The position numbers and the translations under genes are program-made. The notes below the pieces were generated by a model. It saw only the letters and a program-made list of their open reading frames with translations. It did no database searches and was not told the DNA's origin. From Gambelia wislizenii (taxonomy: Eukaryota; Chordata; Lepidosauria; Squamata; Crotaphytidae): DNA of 64,000 bases. Every line of letters begins with the position of its first letter. Positions within the stretch are counted from its first letter, which is position 1. Shown piece by piece: positions 42,245 to 53,339 of the stretch. The stretch is taken from the NCBI GenBank assembly GCA_030847615.1, contig JAUMIR010000015.1, positions 5,535,501 to 5,599,500 of the forward strand. The letters are read 5' to 3'.

Positions 42245-43775
42245 TGTCTTTTGCCATGATTGCTGCAAAGCACAGATAACCAACCTGGCTGTCTCCAGAT
42301 ATTCTGGCCTACAGCTCCCATCATCTCACCAACAACCATGCCTGTTGAGGCTTATAAGAGCTGTACTCCAAAGCAGAGAGCACCAGGTTGCCTACCTCTG
42401 TGCCTAGGAGTCCTCCTGCATCCTTACATCTTATGGCTTTCTCCCCCACACCTTGGGCCTTCCCAAACGTTGCTCCATTATGCTACCAACTTTGGGGATA
42501 GAAAATGCCAGCCTTCCAGAAGATGCTGGCCTTCAGCTCCCAGCATTTCTCACTACCAGCTATGCTAACTAGGGCTGATGGGAACTGTAGTCTAACAACA
42601 TTGGGAAGGTCACAACTGGCTCACCCCAGATCTACTCCTTCTTCTTGCACCCCCTAACTTTATGCACGTACTGTCTTGAACACTCCAATTTCCTCATCCC
42701 TTGATTTTCCACCTTGGCATGCTTTTCACAATCTTGCTCTCAGTCTGACAAAATTGACACCTCCTCCATCATTGCTATGCTTTCCTTGCTCCAAGAAGCC
42801 AGTTTTAACAGGGTGGTCCTTCTGCAGACAGCAAAACCCTATCAGATGTCAGATGTCTGTTTTGGCAATCAGGCTTCGGCTATTGGGCTGATGATCAAGT
42901 CAAGAGGGACAGAATTTGAATGTGTTGGCCATGGCCCCCTGAGCCTTCTAGGGGTTACCTGACTGCCCCTCCCAGCAGCCTGAACCAACACACCCAATGA
43001 GGGCAGATGGCCACACTTAAGAGTTGGCCACAGGGGAGTTGCCAAATGGTGAAAAAACTCATCACAGAATGAGAGGAGAATCCTACCTGTCCTAATGGCA
43101 TTTTGTGTGATTGTGCTGCATTGTGAAGGAGGGGGGCAAAAAGGCCAAAAAACTTTGCCAGAAAAACCTTTGTGGCTTTCCCAGACTTTTTTTTTAAACA
43201 AAAAAACAGCGAGGGGGGTGCGCATTCCTGCTTGTTAGGACAAGCCAGTCGATTTGATTCGCTTGCCCATACAAGAGAAAGCACAAATCTGATTGGACAA
43301 GCGCAGGGCAAGCTAACAACGCAAGCACCTGCTGCTGCCATGCTAGATTTTCACCTTAGTAAGCAAGTGCTAAGGCGAGAAAACAGGGTGTTGGGGGGGG
43401 GTTGCTTTTGTGCTCATTTGAAAAGTTGTTCAATTGCATCTTGGACATCTTTTTTTTAAAAGGTCATCAGCAGCAAATTGAGATAAGTGCAAACTTGAGT
43501 AAATCACTCATGGTCACCATGTTTACTAGTAGGCATGCAAAGCTTATGAGGGCAAAAATACCATCAGGACAGGTCGCAGCTGCTGCAAAATGCCATTACT
43601 GTGAGGGGCTCCGTTTTTATAGACAAGCCCTGGGATCCCAAAAGCCACAACAACCCAGGCCTTGGGGGTTTCCACGCCCCAGCCTTCACTTTCATTTCCA
43701 CTCTTTTCTCCCCGTGTGTTTTTTCTGCACTTCTCATCTCCATTTATAATCTCTACAACCCACCCCAAACTCTCT
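42245..43775. other. TDRKH first intron, mixed old repeats
   Basis: MITE-like ends are present near 42480-42605 (AGATGCTGGCCTTCAGCTCC, GATGGGAACTGTAGTC) and near 43565-43630 (TGCTGCAAAATGCCATTACT, also at 62870). No coding exon recognised. Confidence 0.45.
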
Positions 43776-43777
43776 GC

Positions 43778-44142
43778 ATAGAATCACAGAGTTGGAAGAG
43801 ACCTCAAGGGCCATCCAGTCCAACCCCATTCTGTCATGCAGGAATACCCAATAAAATCATTCCCAACAGCTGGCCATCCAGACTCTGTTTAAAAACTTCC
43901 AAAGAGACTCCACCACACTCCCAGGCAGTGTATTCCACTTCCGAACAGCTCTTATGGTCAGGAAGTTCTTCCTAATGTTTAGGTGGAATCTCTTTTCCTG
44001 TAATTTGAACCCATTGCTCCATGTCCTAGGCTCTGGAGCAGCAGAAAACAAGCTTGCCCCATCCTCAGTATGACATCCCTTCAATATTGAAACATGGCTC
44101 TCATGTCCCCTCTCAACCTTCTCTTCCCCAGGCTAAACCTTG
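43778..44142 (-). mobile_element. CR1 LINE 3' end fragment
   Basis: CATAGAATCACAGAGTTGGA through GGAAGTTCTTCCTAATGTTT to AACCTTCTCTTCCCCAGGCT, the reverse complement of the CR1 3' UTR and end of ORF2. Confidence 0.9.
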
Positions 44143-44690
44143 CAGTCTGACTTCTTTCTATATCTGAGCATGTGCAACTTTTCATTTAGTCATGGCATCT
44201 AATTGCCTTTCCCAGGCTCTCCTGCTACACCCTTCCAGACCCTAAACTTCCCCGTCTGCTCACCCACCCAGTTTTCTTTTCGGTACGACCCCCCCACCCC
44301 GCCTAATTATTTCTTGCCCCACTTATTATTGTTAATAATTATTATTATCTTTTGTTTCTATAGCGCCATAACCCGCCTATACCTCCACTCAAACCAAGGC
44401 TTCCCTCTTTAATGCATGCTTTCACACAACCATTATTAATACACACGTGTTCTCCGTACGCTGACCCTCCTCGGACACCTGTTCTCTTCTTGGTCGTCCT
44501 AACCTCAACCTCCCCCTCAGCTCTGCCCATTAACCCAGCCTCCCCGGTTCGGTGCTCTCTGCAGCCCGTCGCCTATCGCTGCTCGCCGTAGCAGCCCCCT
44601 CCTCTGCCCGCACTGCGTCACCTGCACATCACTTTAATCCCATCACACCTTCACCACTAATCCCACAGCCGGGGAGTGCGCAACCCTGCC

Positions 44691-44698
44691 TTTATATA
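44691..44698 (-). promoter_or_regulatory. TATA box (minus strand)
   Basis: TATATAAA read on the minus strand, inside the CpG-rich promoter, about 20-25 bases downstream of the nearest CCAAT box. Confidence 0.55.
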
Positions 44699-44719
44699 GA
44701 GAAACCGTTCCCTGGCCGC

Positions 44720-45007
44720 CCAATCGCAGCGCCGCCTCTCGCCCCTGCTGAGTCTCGCCCAATCGCCTGCCGGCATTGTGCTCTCGGATCCTGCCCGCCC
44801 ACGTACTTCAGCCAATCAGAAACGAGAGGCTGGAGGGGGGCCGGTTGAGGGGGAGCGGAGCAGCCAATTAGAGAGGAAGGCGCGTGAAGGGCAGCGCGTG
44901 GGTGAGCGTGGCGAAAAGAAAGAGAGAGACGGCTTTCAGATAGGCTTAGAATACGCTGTTAAAAATCCCCAGCCAATCTGCGAGCAAGGCTCCGGGTCAT
45001 ATCCAAT
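44720..45007 (-). promoter_or_regulatory. Array of six CCAAT (NF-Y type) boxes
   Basis: CCAAT on the plus strand (ATTGG on the minus) starts at 44720, 44759, 44812, 44864, 44973 and 45003, four of them in the fuller CCAATC context. All six have the same orientation. Multiple same-orientation CCAAT boxes are the usual binding sites of NF-Y. Confidence 0.65.
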
Positions 45008-45669
45008 CAGGAGCGAACAGTGAGGAGGGGGCGGGAGGCTTTAACTGCCGCCCTCGCGCGCGGCCCGGCACGCGGCGCCCAGAGAAACTGAAAACCGTGC
45101 CAGTCGTCTTAGAAGTTCCATGATGCAGTGGGCTCACAGAGCGAGGCTGTTGCTATAGTTACCCACAATGCTCTGTATAGAAATGAAACAGATGGGGATG
45201 ATGGAGTGCTAGTGGGGATTATGGATGAGTCATCCCTAAAAGTGAAATAAAATATAATGTAATATTTATCCTTATTTCTACCATGTCAAGCAAGAACGCC
45301 GTAAGAACTGTCAGGCTCCTTTTCCCCCTCAGACAAAATGGCTGCTCATGCTTGTCCTTTTGTACTGAGGGAAGGAGAAAAGCTTACATCCAAAGCAGCT
45401 TGAGGAGGAGGAGGAATGAATCATAGAGCTGGAAGAGACCCCAAGGGTCATCCAGTCTAACCCCCTGTCATGCAGGAATACACAATCAAAACATTGCCAA
45501 CAGATGGCCAACCAGCCTCTGTTTAAAAACCTTCAAAAATGGAGACTCCACCACACTCCCAGGCAGTGCATTCCACTTCTGAACAGCTCTTACTGTCAGG
45601 AAGTTCTTCCTAATGTTTAGATGGAATCTCTTTTCCTGTAGTTTGAACCCATTGCTCCATGTCCTAGTC

Positions 45670-46837
45670 CAGTGATGGCGAACCTATGACACGCGTGTCA
45701 GCACTGACACGTGTAGCCATTTGGGCTGACATGCAGCCGTAGGTCTCCTCCCCTGCCCGCAACCTCACCACCCTCTCTAAAGTGGCGATTGGCCGCTACT
45801 TTAGGGAGGGTGGGAGGGTGGAGGAAAGTGGTGGTCGGGGCTACGAAGCCCTGATTGCCACTTTAGGGAGGTGGGGATGGAGCCTCCCCCCACCTGGCCA
45901 CCCCCCCAAGAACTGCCGTGCTTCCCCGGAGCCGCCTCTGAAAGGCCGGGTAAGGCGGCGGGTGGGCGGGCGGGAGTCTGCCCGGCCTCTCCCCAGCCTT
46001 CCTGAGGGTGCTCTGAGGCTCTGAAGCCCTGGAGCCGCCTCAGGGAGACCAGGGAAGGCAGTGGGCAGGCGGGCGAGAGTCTGCCCGGCCTTTCCCCAGC
46101 CTTCTCGAGGGGGCTCCGGGGCTTTGAAACCCCGGGGCCACCTTGGGAAGGCTGGAGAAGGCGGTGGGAGGGACTCTTCCCGGCCTTCCTGAGGGGGCTC
46201 CAGGACTTTGAAACCCCGGAGCCACCTCGGGAAAGCTGGAGGAGGCAAAGGGAGGGTGGGATGGAGTCTTGCCGGCCTCTCCCCAGGCTTCCCGAAGGGG
46301 CTCTGGGGACTGAGAGCCCCATATAGCCTCTTCTGGAAGGTTGGGAGGAGTGGAGGGAGCGCGGCATAGAGGCTTTTCAGCCACCCCCTCCCTCCCAAAG
46401 CCGCAACAAGGCTTAGAAAGCTCAATAACAGCTTTGGGAAGGGTGGCGGGGGGGGCGGGCTAAAAAGCGCCTTTTCCGCCAACTCCCCACTCTCCTGGGG
46501 CTTGGTTCTCCCCCCCCCCAATGGAGTCAAGCCCCAGGAGAGCAGGGAGTTGAGCGCCTGGCTTGCTCAGCAAGCACTCCATTTAAATCAGCTCCTCTCC
46601 CTTGAGTGGGAGGGAGAGAAGCTGATTTAAATGGGGTGCTTGCTGAGCAAACCGTGAATAATCAAAACCGTGAGAGTGAAAGCTGCAAATGTGGAGGGGT
46701 AACTGTATACATTTATGTTATTTAAACAATAAATATCGTGAAATAATGTTTTTTCCTCAGAGTGACACACCACCAGAGTTATGCTCAGTTTTTTGGCTAA
46801 GTTTGACACACTAAGCTCAAAAGATTGCCCATCACTG
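45670..46837. mobile_element. hAT-type element, 1168 bp, nested in CR1, perfect 8-bp target duplication
   Basis: Ends CAGTGATGGCGAACC and GATTGCCCATCACTG. The octamer TCCTAGTC is identical at 45662-45669 and 46838-46845, and is present once in uninterrupted CR1 copies. The interior is GC-rich and repetitive (GGCTTTGAAACCCCGG, CCGGCCTTCCTGAGGG), contains a large palindrome (46563-46649) and a Tigger-like end (ending 46705 before TA). It encodes no transposase; the long minus-strand open frames are by-products of GC-rich tandem repetition. Confidence 0.92.
46563..46649. repeat. Large imperfect palindrome
   Basis: Left arm TTGCTCAGCAAGCACTCCAT, TTAAATCAGCTCCTCTCCCT; right arm AGGGAGAGAAGCTGATTTAA, ATGGGGTGCTTGCTGAGCAA. 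Arms of about 39 bases with a short loop around TTGAGTGGG. Confidence 0.85.
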
Positions 46838-47240
46838 TCCTAGTCTCTGGAGCAGCTGAAAACAAGCTTGCCACATCCTCAGTATGACATCCCTTCAAAT
46901 ACTGAAACATGGCTATCATGTCACCTCTCAACCCTTTCTTCTCCTATGGACACATAGGAAAGAATAGAGGAACCAATATTTTATTTATTTGCTTTTATTT
47001 TTTAATACTGTTTCCCCTCCTTAGGAAGCTCTTGGCAATGTAAAGCGTTCAGCCCCCCTTCTCTATTTTTATTTCCCAGATGGAGTGACTGACTGGCCCA
47101 AGTGATTTTCATGGCTGAGTGAGGATTTGAACCAGGGTCATCCTAGACCTATGGCACTGCACCACATGGTATCCTCCTGACCCAATGCATGCCCAATACC
47201 ATGAGATGAGAAGGGGAAATAAAACACAACAGCAAAAGAG

Positions 47241-47590
47241 CATGATCTCCAACATTTCACAGGTGAAACTGGGACATATATGTCCAAGCAACATCAGAGT
47301 CTTGTCAAACCTTACGAATGAGGACAAAGGCCCAAGCTGGGAGAGGTTGCAGCAGTTAGCTTTTGTCTGAGTCAACTGGGAAGGGCAAAACTGCTCCCCA
47401 TGTTGAGATAATTGAGTGCAAACAACTTTTGCTTTTGAACTCACTTTGCAGCAACTGAAGTACACTGAGGAAAAAGGAGAAAGTGGGAATAGTAAGAAAA
47501 AACTGGGATATTTTTAAAAAGAGCTAAAAGTGGGGACACCAGAGGATTAATTAGGACTGCCCCTGCCAAATGGGACAGTTGGAAGGTATG
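47241..47590. mobile_element. MITE family with CATACC termini, copy 1
   Basis: Right end ACAGTTGGAAGGTATG; left end diverged (CATGATCTCCAACATTTCAC). Interior AGCAACATCAGAGTCTTGTC and CTTTTGCTTTTGAACTCA are shared with copies at 48575, 49794 and 55620. Confidence 0.75.
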
Positions 47591-47683
47591 AAATTACAGA
47601 AGCCCAAAGAGCCTCTGCTTTGGGAGAAAACAAGTGGTTGAGGAAGTAGGAGTCAAGGTTCTTCTGAGTAACTTTGTACAGTA

Positions 47684-48205
47684 CAGTTGCCCCTCCACAT
47701 TCTCAGCTTTCACACTCGTGGTTTTGATTATTCGCAGTTTAGCCCCGAGCCCCTTCGGGAAGGCTGGCGAGAGGTGGGGCAACCTCCTGCCTGTGCCTTC
47801 CCTGGCCTTCCAGAGGTGGCTCCGGGACTTCAAAGCTCCGGAGTCCGTTCAGGAAGGCCGGGGAGAGGCAGGGCAGCCTCCCGCCCGCCCGCTGCCTTCC
47901 CCGGCCTTCCTAAGCGGGCTCTAGGGCTTCAAAGCCCCGGAGTCCTTCAGGAAGGCTGTGGGGAGGCAGGGCAGCCTCCCACCCACCTGCTGCCTTCCCT
48001 GGCCTTCCTAAGCGGGCTCCGGGCTTCTAAGGCCCAGAGTCCCCTCAGGAAGGCCGCGGAGAGGCTGGCCAAGCTGGCCAGACACCCTCCCGCCGCCTCC
48101 CTTCCTCTGGGGGAGGGTCGCGGGAGCAGCATTTTTTATTCACGGTTTTTCCACATTCGCAGGGGTCTCAAGACCCTAACCCCCGCGAATGTGGAGGGAC
48201 GACTG
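47684..48205. mobile_element. Tigger-type MITE, 522 bp, GC-rich interior
   Basis: CAGTTGCCCCTCCACATTCT at the left; CGAATGTGGAGGGACGACTG at the right; TA at both sides (47682-47683, 48206-48207). The interior has tandem GGCTCCGGGACTTCAAAGC-like and AGGAAGGCCGGGGAGAGGC units. Confidence 0.9.
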
Positions 48206-48405
48206 TACTCTTTAATGGGGTTTACAAAGGTCAGGAAATTTCCTTTTTGTTTGGACTGCAACACCCCAGAATCCTCCAGCCAGCAATGGGCAATTGAAGG
48301 GTATGGAAGAACAGCGTTTAAGCATGGATGCTGAGGCAAACATTTCCCTATATATCCCTGTGGTATTCAGATTTACTGGAATCGCACATAAGTAGTATGC
48401 TAGAC

Positions 48406-48960
48406 CGGTGCTACTCAAAGTGTTGGCCCATGGACCAGTCCTGATCCATGGACCATCAGCTGCTAGTCCCTGGAGTTTCAGGAATTAAACAAACACTTGT
48501 GGCCAGTGAGTAAAATATGTTACTGTTCCTTGGCACATCAGGGGAGGGGGATGTCAGTCTCCCACACCAGATAGCATACATTTCAGAGATGAAAAATGGG
48601 ACACGTGGCCCAGCAACATCAGAGTGTAGCCAAGATGTCAAAAGGTATTAATGAGGAAGCATAGACAAGCCAGGAGAGGCTGCAGCAGTTTGCTTTTGCT
48701 TGAGCCTCCTGGGAAGAGCAAGATTCTGCTGCCTCCTCTCTTCTCCCCCTTCCCATGCTAATAGAGGGCAAAGTACTTTTGCACTTTGAACTCAGTTGGC
48801 AGCAATTGAAGTTAGTTGGAGATAAAGGGGAAAGTGGAGAGGACAGGGAAACCGGGATATTCTGAAAGCAGCTGAAAAAGTGGGACCTCAGAGTATTAAT
48901 CGGGACTGTCCCTGCCAAACTCAAACAGTTGGAGGATATGATTTGGTTTGAGAAGCACTG
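48406..48960. mobile_element. hAT-type MITE carrying a nested CATACC MITE
   Basis: Left part 48406-48574 (CGGTGCTACTCAAAGTGTTG, CTGTTCCTTGGCACATCAGG) and right end 48941-48960 (GTTTGAGAAGCACTG) of the family at 2170. The intervening 48575-48940 is a CATACC MITE. Flanking octamers TGCTAGAC and GGTTAGAT are only 5 of 8 identical. Confidence 0.7.
48575..48940. mobile_element. MITE family with CATACC termini, copy 2 (nested)
   Basis: Ends CATACATTTCAGAGATGAAA and ACAGTTGGAGGATATG. The interior GGCCCAGCAACATCAGAGTG is shared with the other copies. Nested in the hAT MITE 48406-48960. Confidence 0.75.
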
Positions 48961-49563
48961 GGTTAGATCACATTCAGCAAACAGCCTCCTGAGCATAGCT
49001 TTCCCATGTCTTAATCTAGCACTCTCATGGGAGATTTAGAAACATCAAGACCCACTTTAATTTGCATTGCAACCCAAAGGATTAGGAGCCTTAATCTTTT
49101 TTGTTGTTGTTGTTAATAAAACATAAGCTTGACCTAAACGTGGAGTATGACACGTAGCTGCCCATGCCCATTCTGAATGGGCATGTGTTTAGCATAATAA
49201 GGCAATGTATGTATGTGTATGTATGTATGGAGCCACGATTCTGACCAGGACCAAGATGGACAGAAAAGGTTTATAGCATAAACACTACACCTGCCTTCCC
49301 TCAAACTGTGATTCCAATTTGGCTTTTTTGTTGTCATTAAAGAAAATGAACCATGCAAAGGCAAAATGCATAATTTTGCATAATGGCTTAAACCCACAAG
49401 AAAAAGCTGCCTTCCTTGGCAAACAGTAGTATTCTAAAGGTTTCCCTTATCAGTTGTCTATCTGAGTTTACAAGAATCAGTGTTTGAATTATGGGATAGG
49501 GGTGGGAAGGGTACTGTAATGAACTCTGTGGCTGCTCGTACCTTAATTTAACTAAGTAATGCC

Positions 49564-49590
49564 ATATATATATATATATATATATATAGT
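49564..49590. repeat. (AT)n microsatellite
   Basis: Perfect TA dinucleotide run of about 26 bases, followed by a short GAGA tract. A separate (GTAT)n tract lies at 49206-49229. Confidence 0.9.
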
Positions 49591-49793
49591 GAGAGAGAGT
49601 TTCCTTCCCTCAACCTGAGGAATCTTACATTTTCCATGTTGGCAGAGGGAAGGAAAAAGATGGAAATGTGGTGATAATAGTGCTTTAAAAAAAAAAAAAA
49701 AGCTTACTCCTTCAGTCCATACATAATCTTTAGAATGATTAAGAGCTAGACTTTTTAAAAATAAAGCCTGAAAGCTCCAGGATAAAGGCCAGC

Positions 49794-50157
49794 CATACCC
49801 TCCAACATTTCACAAATGAAAACTGAGACAGATGTGGCCAAGCAACATCAGTGTGTGGTCAAGATGGCAAAAGTTGTGCATGAAGATGAACAGGTAAGCT
49901 GGCAGAAGCTGCACCAGTTTGCTTTTGCCCAAGCCTACTGGGAAGGGCAAGATTCTGCCTCTCCTCCCTACTGAGTTAATTGAGTACAAACAGCTTTTCC
50001 ACTTTGAACTCAGTCTGCAGCAACTACACTAAGCTGAGAACAAAAATGGGAAGTAGGAGGAGAGAGAAACTGGGTCATTTTAAAAGCACCTGAGAAAGTG
50101 GGATGACAGAGGATTAACCAAGACTGCCCTGCCAAATCAGGACAGTTGGAGGGTGTG
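49794..50157. mobile_element. MITE family with CATACC termini, copy 3
   Basis: The clearest inverted ends: CATACCCTCCAACATTTCAC and CAGGACAGTTGGAGGGTGTG. Interior AGCAACATCAGTGTGTGGTC and CCACTTTGAACTCAGTCTGC. Confidence 0.8.
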
Positions 50158-50159
50158 CC

Positions 50160-51100
50160 CAATTGTAACGTTTGTGCATGTGCGCCTCTACACAGTGCAA
50201 CTAAAGAAGGGGAAAAGATGGTAGTTGTGAAGTCATAAATCCAGCTGAGACATAAATGTTGTTCAGTGTTCAAACGCTTTTATTTCTCCCCTTCCCCGTC
50301 ATATTTTAATGCTCCCCCCACCCCCTGTTCCATAGATGGTTGTGGAAAGGGAAAGCGACACTGGCACACAGCAGCAATTTAAATACATAGCAAAGCAGAA
50401 TCCAGACAGGGGAGAGGAAGGATAGTGAACCTCCATGGCTTCATTCTTATAGGGCTTCTTAACTATTAATGGGGCCACTGGTCCTATAAAATGGCAGCAC
50501 AGCCGCTTACACATCTCCTCCACAGCCAGAGCAACATCTTACATCTGGTGGCTTCTGGAGATTAATTCCAAAGTCCACTAAGCACTCAAGTAGACTATAG
50601 CTCTTGCTTTACCTTCTTCTGTGACCAAGGGATACTCCAGTTAAAAGGGGAGACTACACAGGTTGTGTGCATCCATTCCTTTGTGAGGCAGTGCTCCCTT
50701 CATTGATATGAACAGCAGAAACTTCATGGATAAGAAAAACTCCATCATTCATGGGTGTCTTGAGGCATCAATATAAATAAATATCCCCCACCCCAAAATA
50801 AAGGGATGGTTGCAGTAATTCCACCCCTACTCCATTATTTCATTTGCAAAAAAAGAGGTCTAGAACATCTGGATCTTACAGTCAAGTCACCCATGTGTCT
50901 TTCTGATTACAACATAATTTCAGTGCCAACAATACCGTACATATGTGTGTATTTGTGTGTGTGTACAGCATAATCCCCATCCTAATAACGTGCCATCATT
51001 TTAGTGAAATATCATGCAAAAAAGCTCTCGTCTCCCAAAAGCAATAATTCTCCAGAGGTATCCTGTAATCAGGGAAGTCCTAAATTAACATAGGCTCTAG
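50160..51100. other. Intergenic, anonymous sequence
   Basis: No gene or complete element recognised on either strand. Low-complexity stretches only. Confidence 0.45.
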
Positions 51101-51227
51101 AATCTTGGTGGGCAACTGTGGGAGGCTAGGGGGCTGCATTAGCCCCCCAGGAGATTTTGGAAGGCTGCAGACCCCCATCAAATAATTTTTTTAAAGATCT
51201 CCAAATGTTCTCAAGCACCCTCTAGAG

Positions 51228-51549
51228 CAGAAGTGGGCAAAGTGAGGCCCATGGGCTGAATGTGGCCCTAGCCCTCCCAAAGGGTCAAGCTTTTGCCCCA
51301 AAATTATCTCTATGGGGTGTGGAGGGCATTTCTACCATATTTGGACCCCCCCCGGGTCAAAACAACATTATGCAAAATTTTCCAATGTTTTTTGCCTCAA
51401 AATGTCCTCTAAATAAAAATAATAAATAAATAAATAAATAAAGGTGTGGTTGTGTTTTGCAGGAGCAGGTGTTGTGGAGGGACACAGCCCTACAAGGTCT
51501 TTTTGAGGGCTAATGCAGCTCCCCAGTCTTCCACAGATGCCCATCCCTG
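51228..51549. mobile_element. hAT-type MITE, 322 bp
   Basis: Ends CAGAAGTGGGCAAAGTGAGG and CAGATGCCCATCCCTG. Flanking octamers CTCTAGAG and CTCTAGGG are 7 of 8 identical. A truncated relative lies at about 51107-51200 (GGTGGGCAACTGTGGGAGGC). Confidence 0.75.
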
Positions 51550-52189
51550 CTCTAGGGGACGTAATGGGGCCGTTACGTTTTTTGTTAGGCCTATGAGAGG
51601 CCTTTTTTGCTCCTTTTGTGTGTACAGTGTATGTTCCAAATCTGCACTAGGATAAGGGCATGCAATAGGATTTACTCCTAATAGCAGTGCAATCCTATAC
51701 ATATCTATTCAAAGGTAAGAGCCATTGAATTCCTACGTAAGAGTGTATGAAGCTGCAGTTTAAGTGTACCTAAGAACAGCAGTCTTAATACTCTTCAGTC
51801 TAGAGTCCTTCAGATACATTCATGCATGCATCTGAGGAAGTAAACCAAGACTAAAAAAGCTTATGCTACAACTTCCTTCTTTCCATCTCAAAGGTCCTAT
51901 AAGATCTCTTTGCTTACATTCATTTAATGTTAAATTTGCCATTTTCTCTCCCCTGAGAAATATATTGCCTCCAACTCACTCTTCTTTTTGAAAGTCAATT
52001 TCTTACAAAAGAAATTTATTTTTTAAATCCTTGAAAAAAATCCTTAAATGATAATAAAAAAAAGAAAGAGAAGGCCTTTTCCCTCAAAGACATGAAAGAG
52101 ACAGGACTGAGAGAAAGAGATTTTAGAATTTCCAAACTGAGATCTTTGAAAGTCATCTTGCCCAACCATCCCTGCTCAGATAAGGATCT

Positions 52190-52960
52190 GTAATGCAAAG
52201 CATCCCCAACAGATGGTCCTCCAGTCTCTGCTTAAATACTTCCAACAAAGGAACACTTACTGCATCCTGTGGCAGTCTATTCCTCTGTCAAACACCTTTT
52301 AAAGATAGGAAGTCTTTCCTAATACAGGGATGTAGCTACAGTTGGTGGTGAGCACTCCCCCAGGCCTCCAGCTAATAGGGGAGTTCATGTCACTGCCAGC
52401 CTCACGTGTAACCTTTGCCCTCAAAGACAAGATGGCAGCAATGGGGGCGCTCAGAATGCCCATTGATACTCCCTCCCTTTGGACCCTGGGCACTTAGCTA
52501 TGCTCTTGTTCTCATATTAGCTGAAACCTACTTCCTGCAAATTCCCACCTATTCTGTTCTATTTCTGGGGCACTATGATTCTACATTAACAGCTTTGGCT
52601 GCATCCTTTGGAATCCTAGGATATGTAGCCTGATCAGGCACTAGAGCTCTTTGGTTGAGAATTCTTTACTCTGCTCCCTAAACTGAAAATCCCAGGATTC
52701 CATAGGAAGTTGTCATGGCAATTTGAAATTGAACCACAGCACTATAATTGAGTAGTTTGGAAGGTACACCGTTCCCCGGAGCAGCAGAGAAGCTTCATCT
52801 TCTCCATAACAGCCTTTCAGAATATTTATCATGTCTGCTGTAACCTCCTTTTCTTTAAACACCTCCAGGTCTTTCAGCCATTCCTCTTTGAGTTTCTACC
52901 TGCTACCATCCTGGTTCACCCCTCTCTGGCCAAGCTCAAGTGTGTCAACAGCACCCTCCT
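52190..52960 (-). mobile_element. Old CR1 fragment interrupted by a MITE
   Basis: 52190-52325 (CATCCCCAACAGATGGTCC to AGGAAGTCTTTCCTAATAC) and 52775-52900 (GGAGCAGCAGAGAAGCTTC) are diverged CR1 tail. Between them, about 52565-52770, lies a MITE of the family at 16745 (GGAATCCTAGGATATGTAG, CAGGATTCCATAGGAAG). Confidence 0.6.
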
Positions 52961-53025
52961 TAAAATGTGGCACCCATACAGGGTTGCTAGACAAAAAAAT
53001 GGAACGGGCTCTTGTATCTTTAATG

Positions 53026-53334
53026 CAGGGTTGGGTAACTGCACACAGGGTGGAGGCCCTTTTTTCTTTTCTGTACCTGCCCAATGGGTTGTACCAGCTG
53101 CCATTTGGGTTGATTAAAAAAAAAACTATTTGGAAGAATTTGGGGGGGCTTGGGTGGTTTTGGGAGATTTGGGGTTGGTTTGGGGCCAAAAAAAAAAAAA
53201 TCACCTGAAAATTGGCCGGGGGGGGGAATTAAAAAGGGGGATGTCTGGGGGCTTTGTGGGGCTTCTGGGGTGGGTCTCATAGGCCACACTTAAGTGATTC
53301 CCAAGGCCCATGGGCTACACTTTGTCCACTCTTG
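53026..53334. mobile_element. hAT-type MITE, 309 bp
   Basis: Ends CAGGGTTGGGTAACTGCAC and TACACTTTGTCCACTCTTG. Flanking octamers CTTTAATG and CTTTAAAG are 7 of 8 identical. The interior has poly-A and poly-G tracts. Confidence 0.65.
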
Positions 53335-53339
53335 CTTTA

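Larger units (their letters stand above)
44530..45120 (-). promoter_or_regulatory. TDRKH: CpG-rich promoter, probably of TDRKH, with TATA box and CCAAT array
   Basis: CpG dinucleotides are dense here and rare elsewhere in the window. On the minus strand a TATATAAA box lies at 44698-44691. Upstream of it in the same orientation are six ATTGG (CCAAT) boxes, the nearest at 44724-44720. The order boxes-then-TATA predicts transcription leftward from about 44665, towards the first TDRKH coding exon at 39286, which has its own 5' splice acceptor and therefore needs an upstream 5' UTR exon. A MYB-like TAACTG lies at about 45041. The assignment to TDRKH is an inference from position and orientation; a divergent plus-strand transcript is also possible. 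Confidence 0.6.
45415..46940 (-). mobile_element. CR1 LINE 3' end split by a hAT insertion
   Basis: CR1 sequence runs 45415-45669 (AATCATAGAGCTGGAAGAGA to CCATGTCCTAGTC) and resumes at 46838-46940 (TCCTAGTCTCTGGAGCAGC). The intervening 1168 bp is a hAT element flanked by an octamer duplicated from the CR1. Confidence 0.92.

Noticed and set aside
45801..46530. Minus-strand open frames of 114-229 codons, Pro/Ser/Gly rich
   Set aside because: They lie wholly inside the hAT element and are produced by GC-rich tandem units; several frames are open at once, as expected for repeats.
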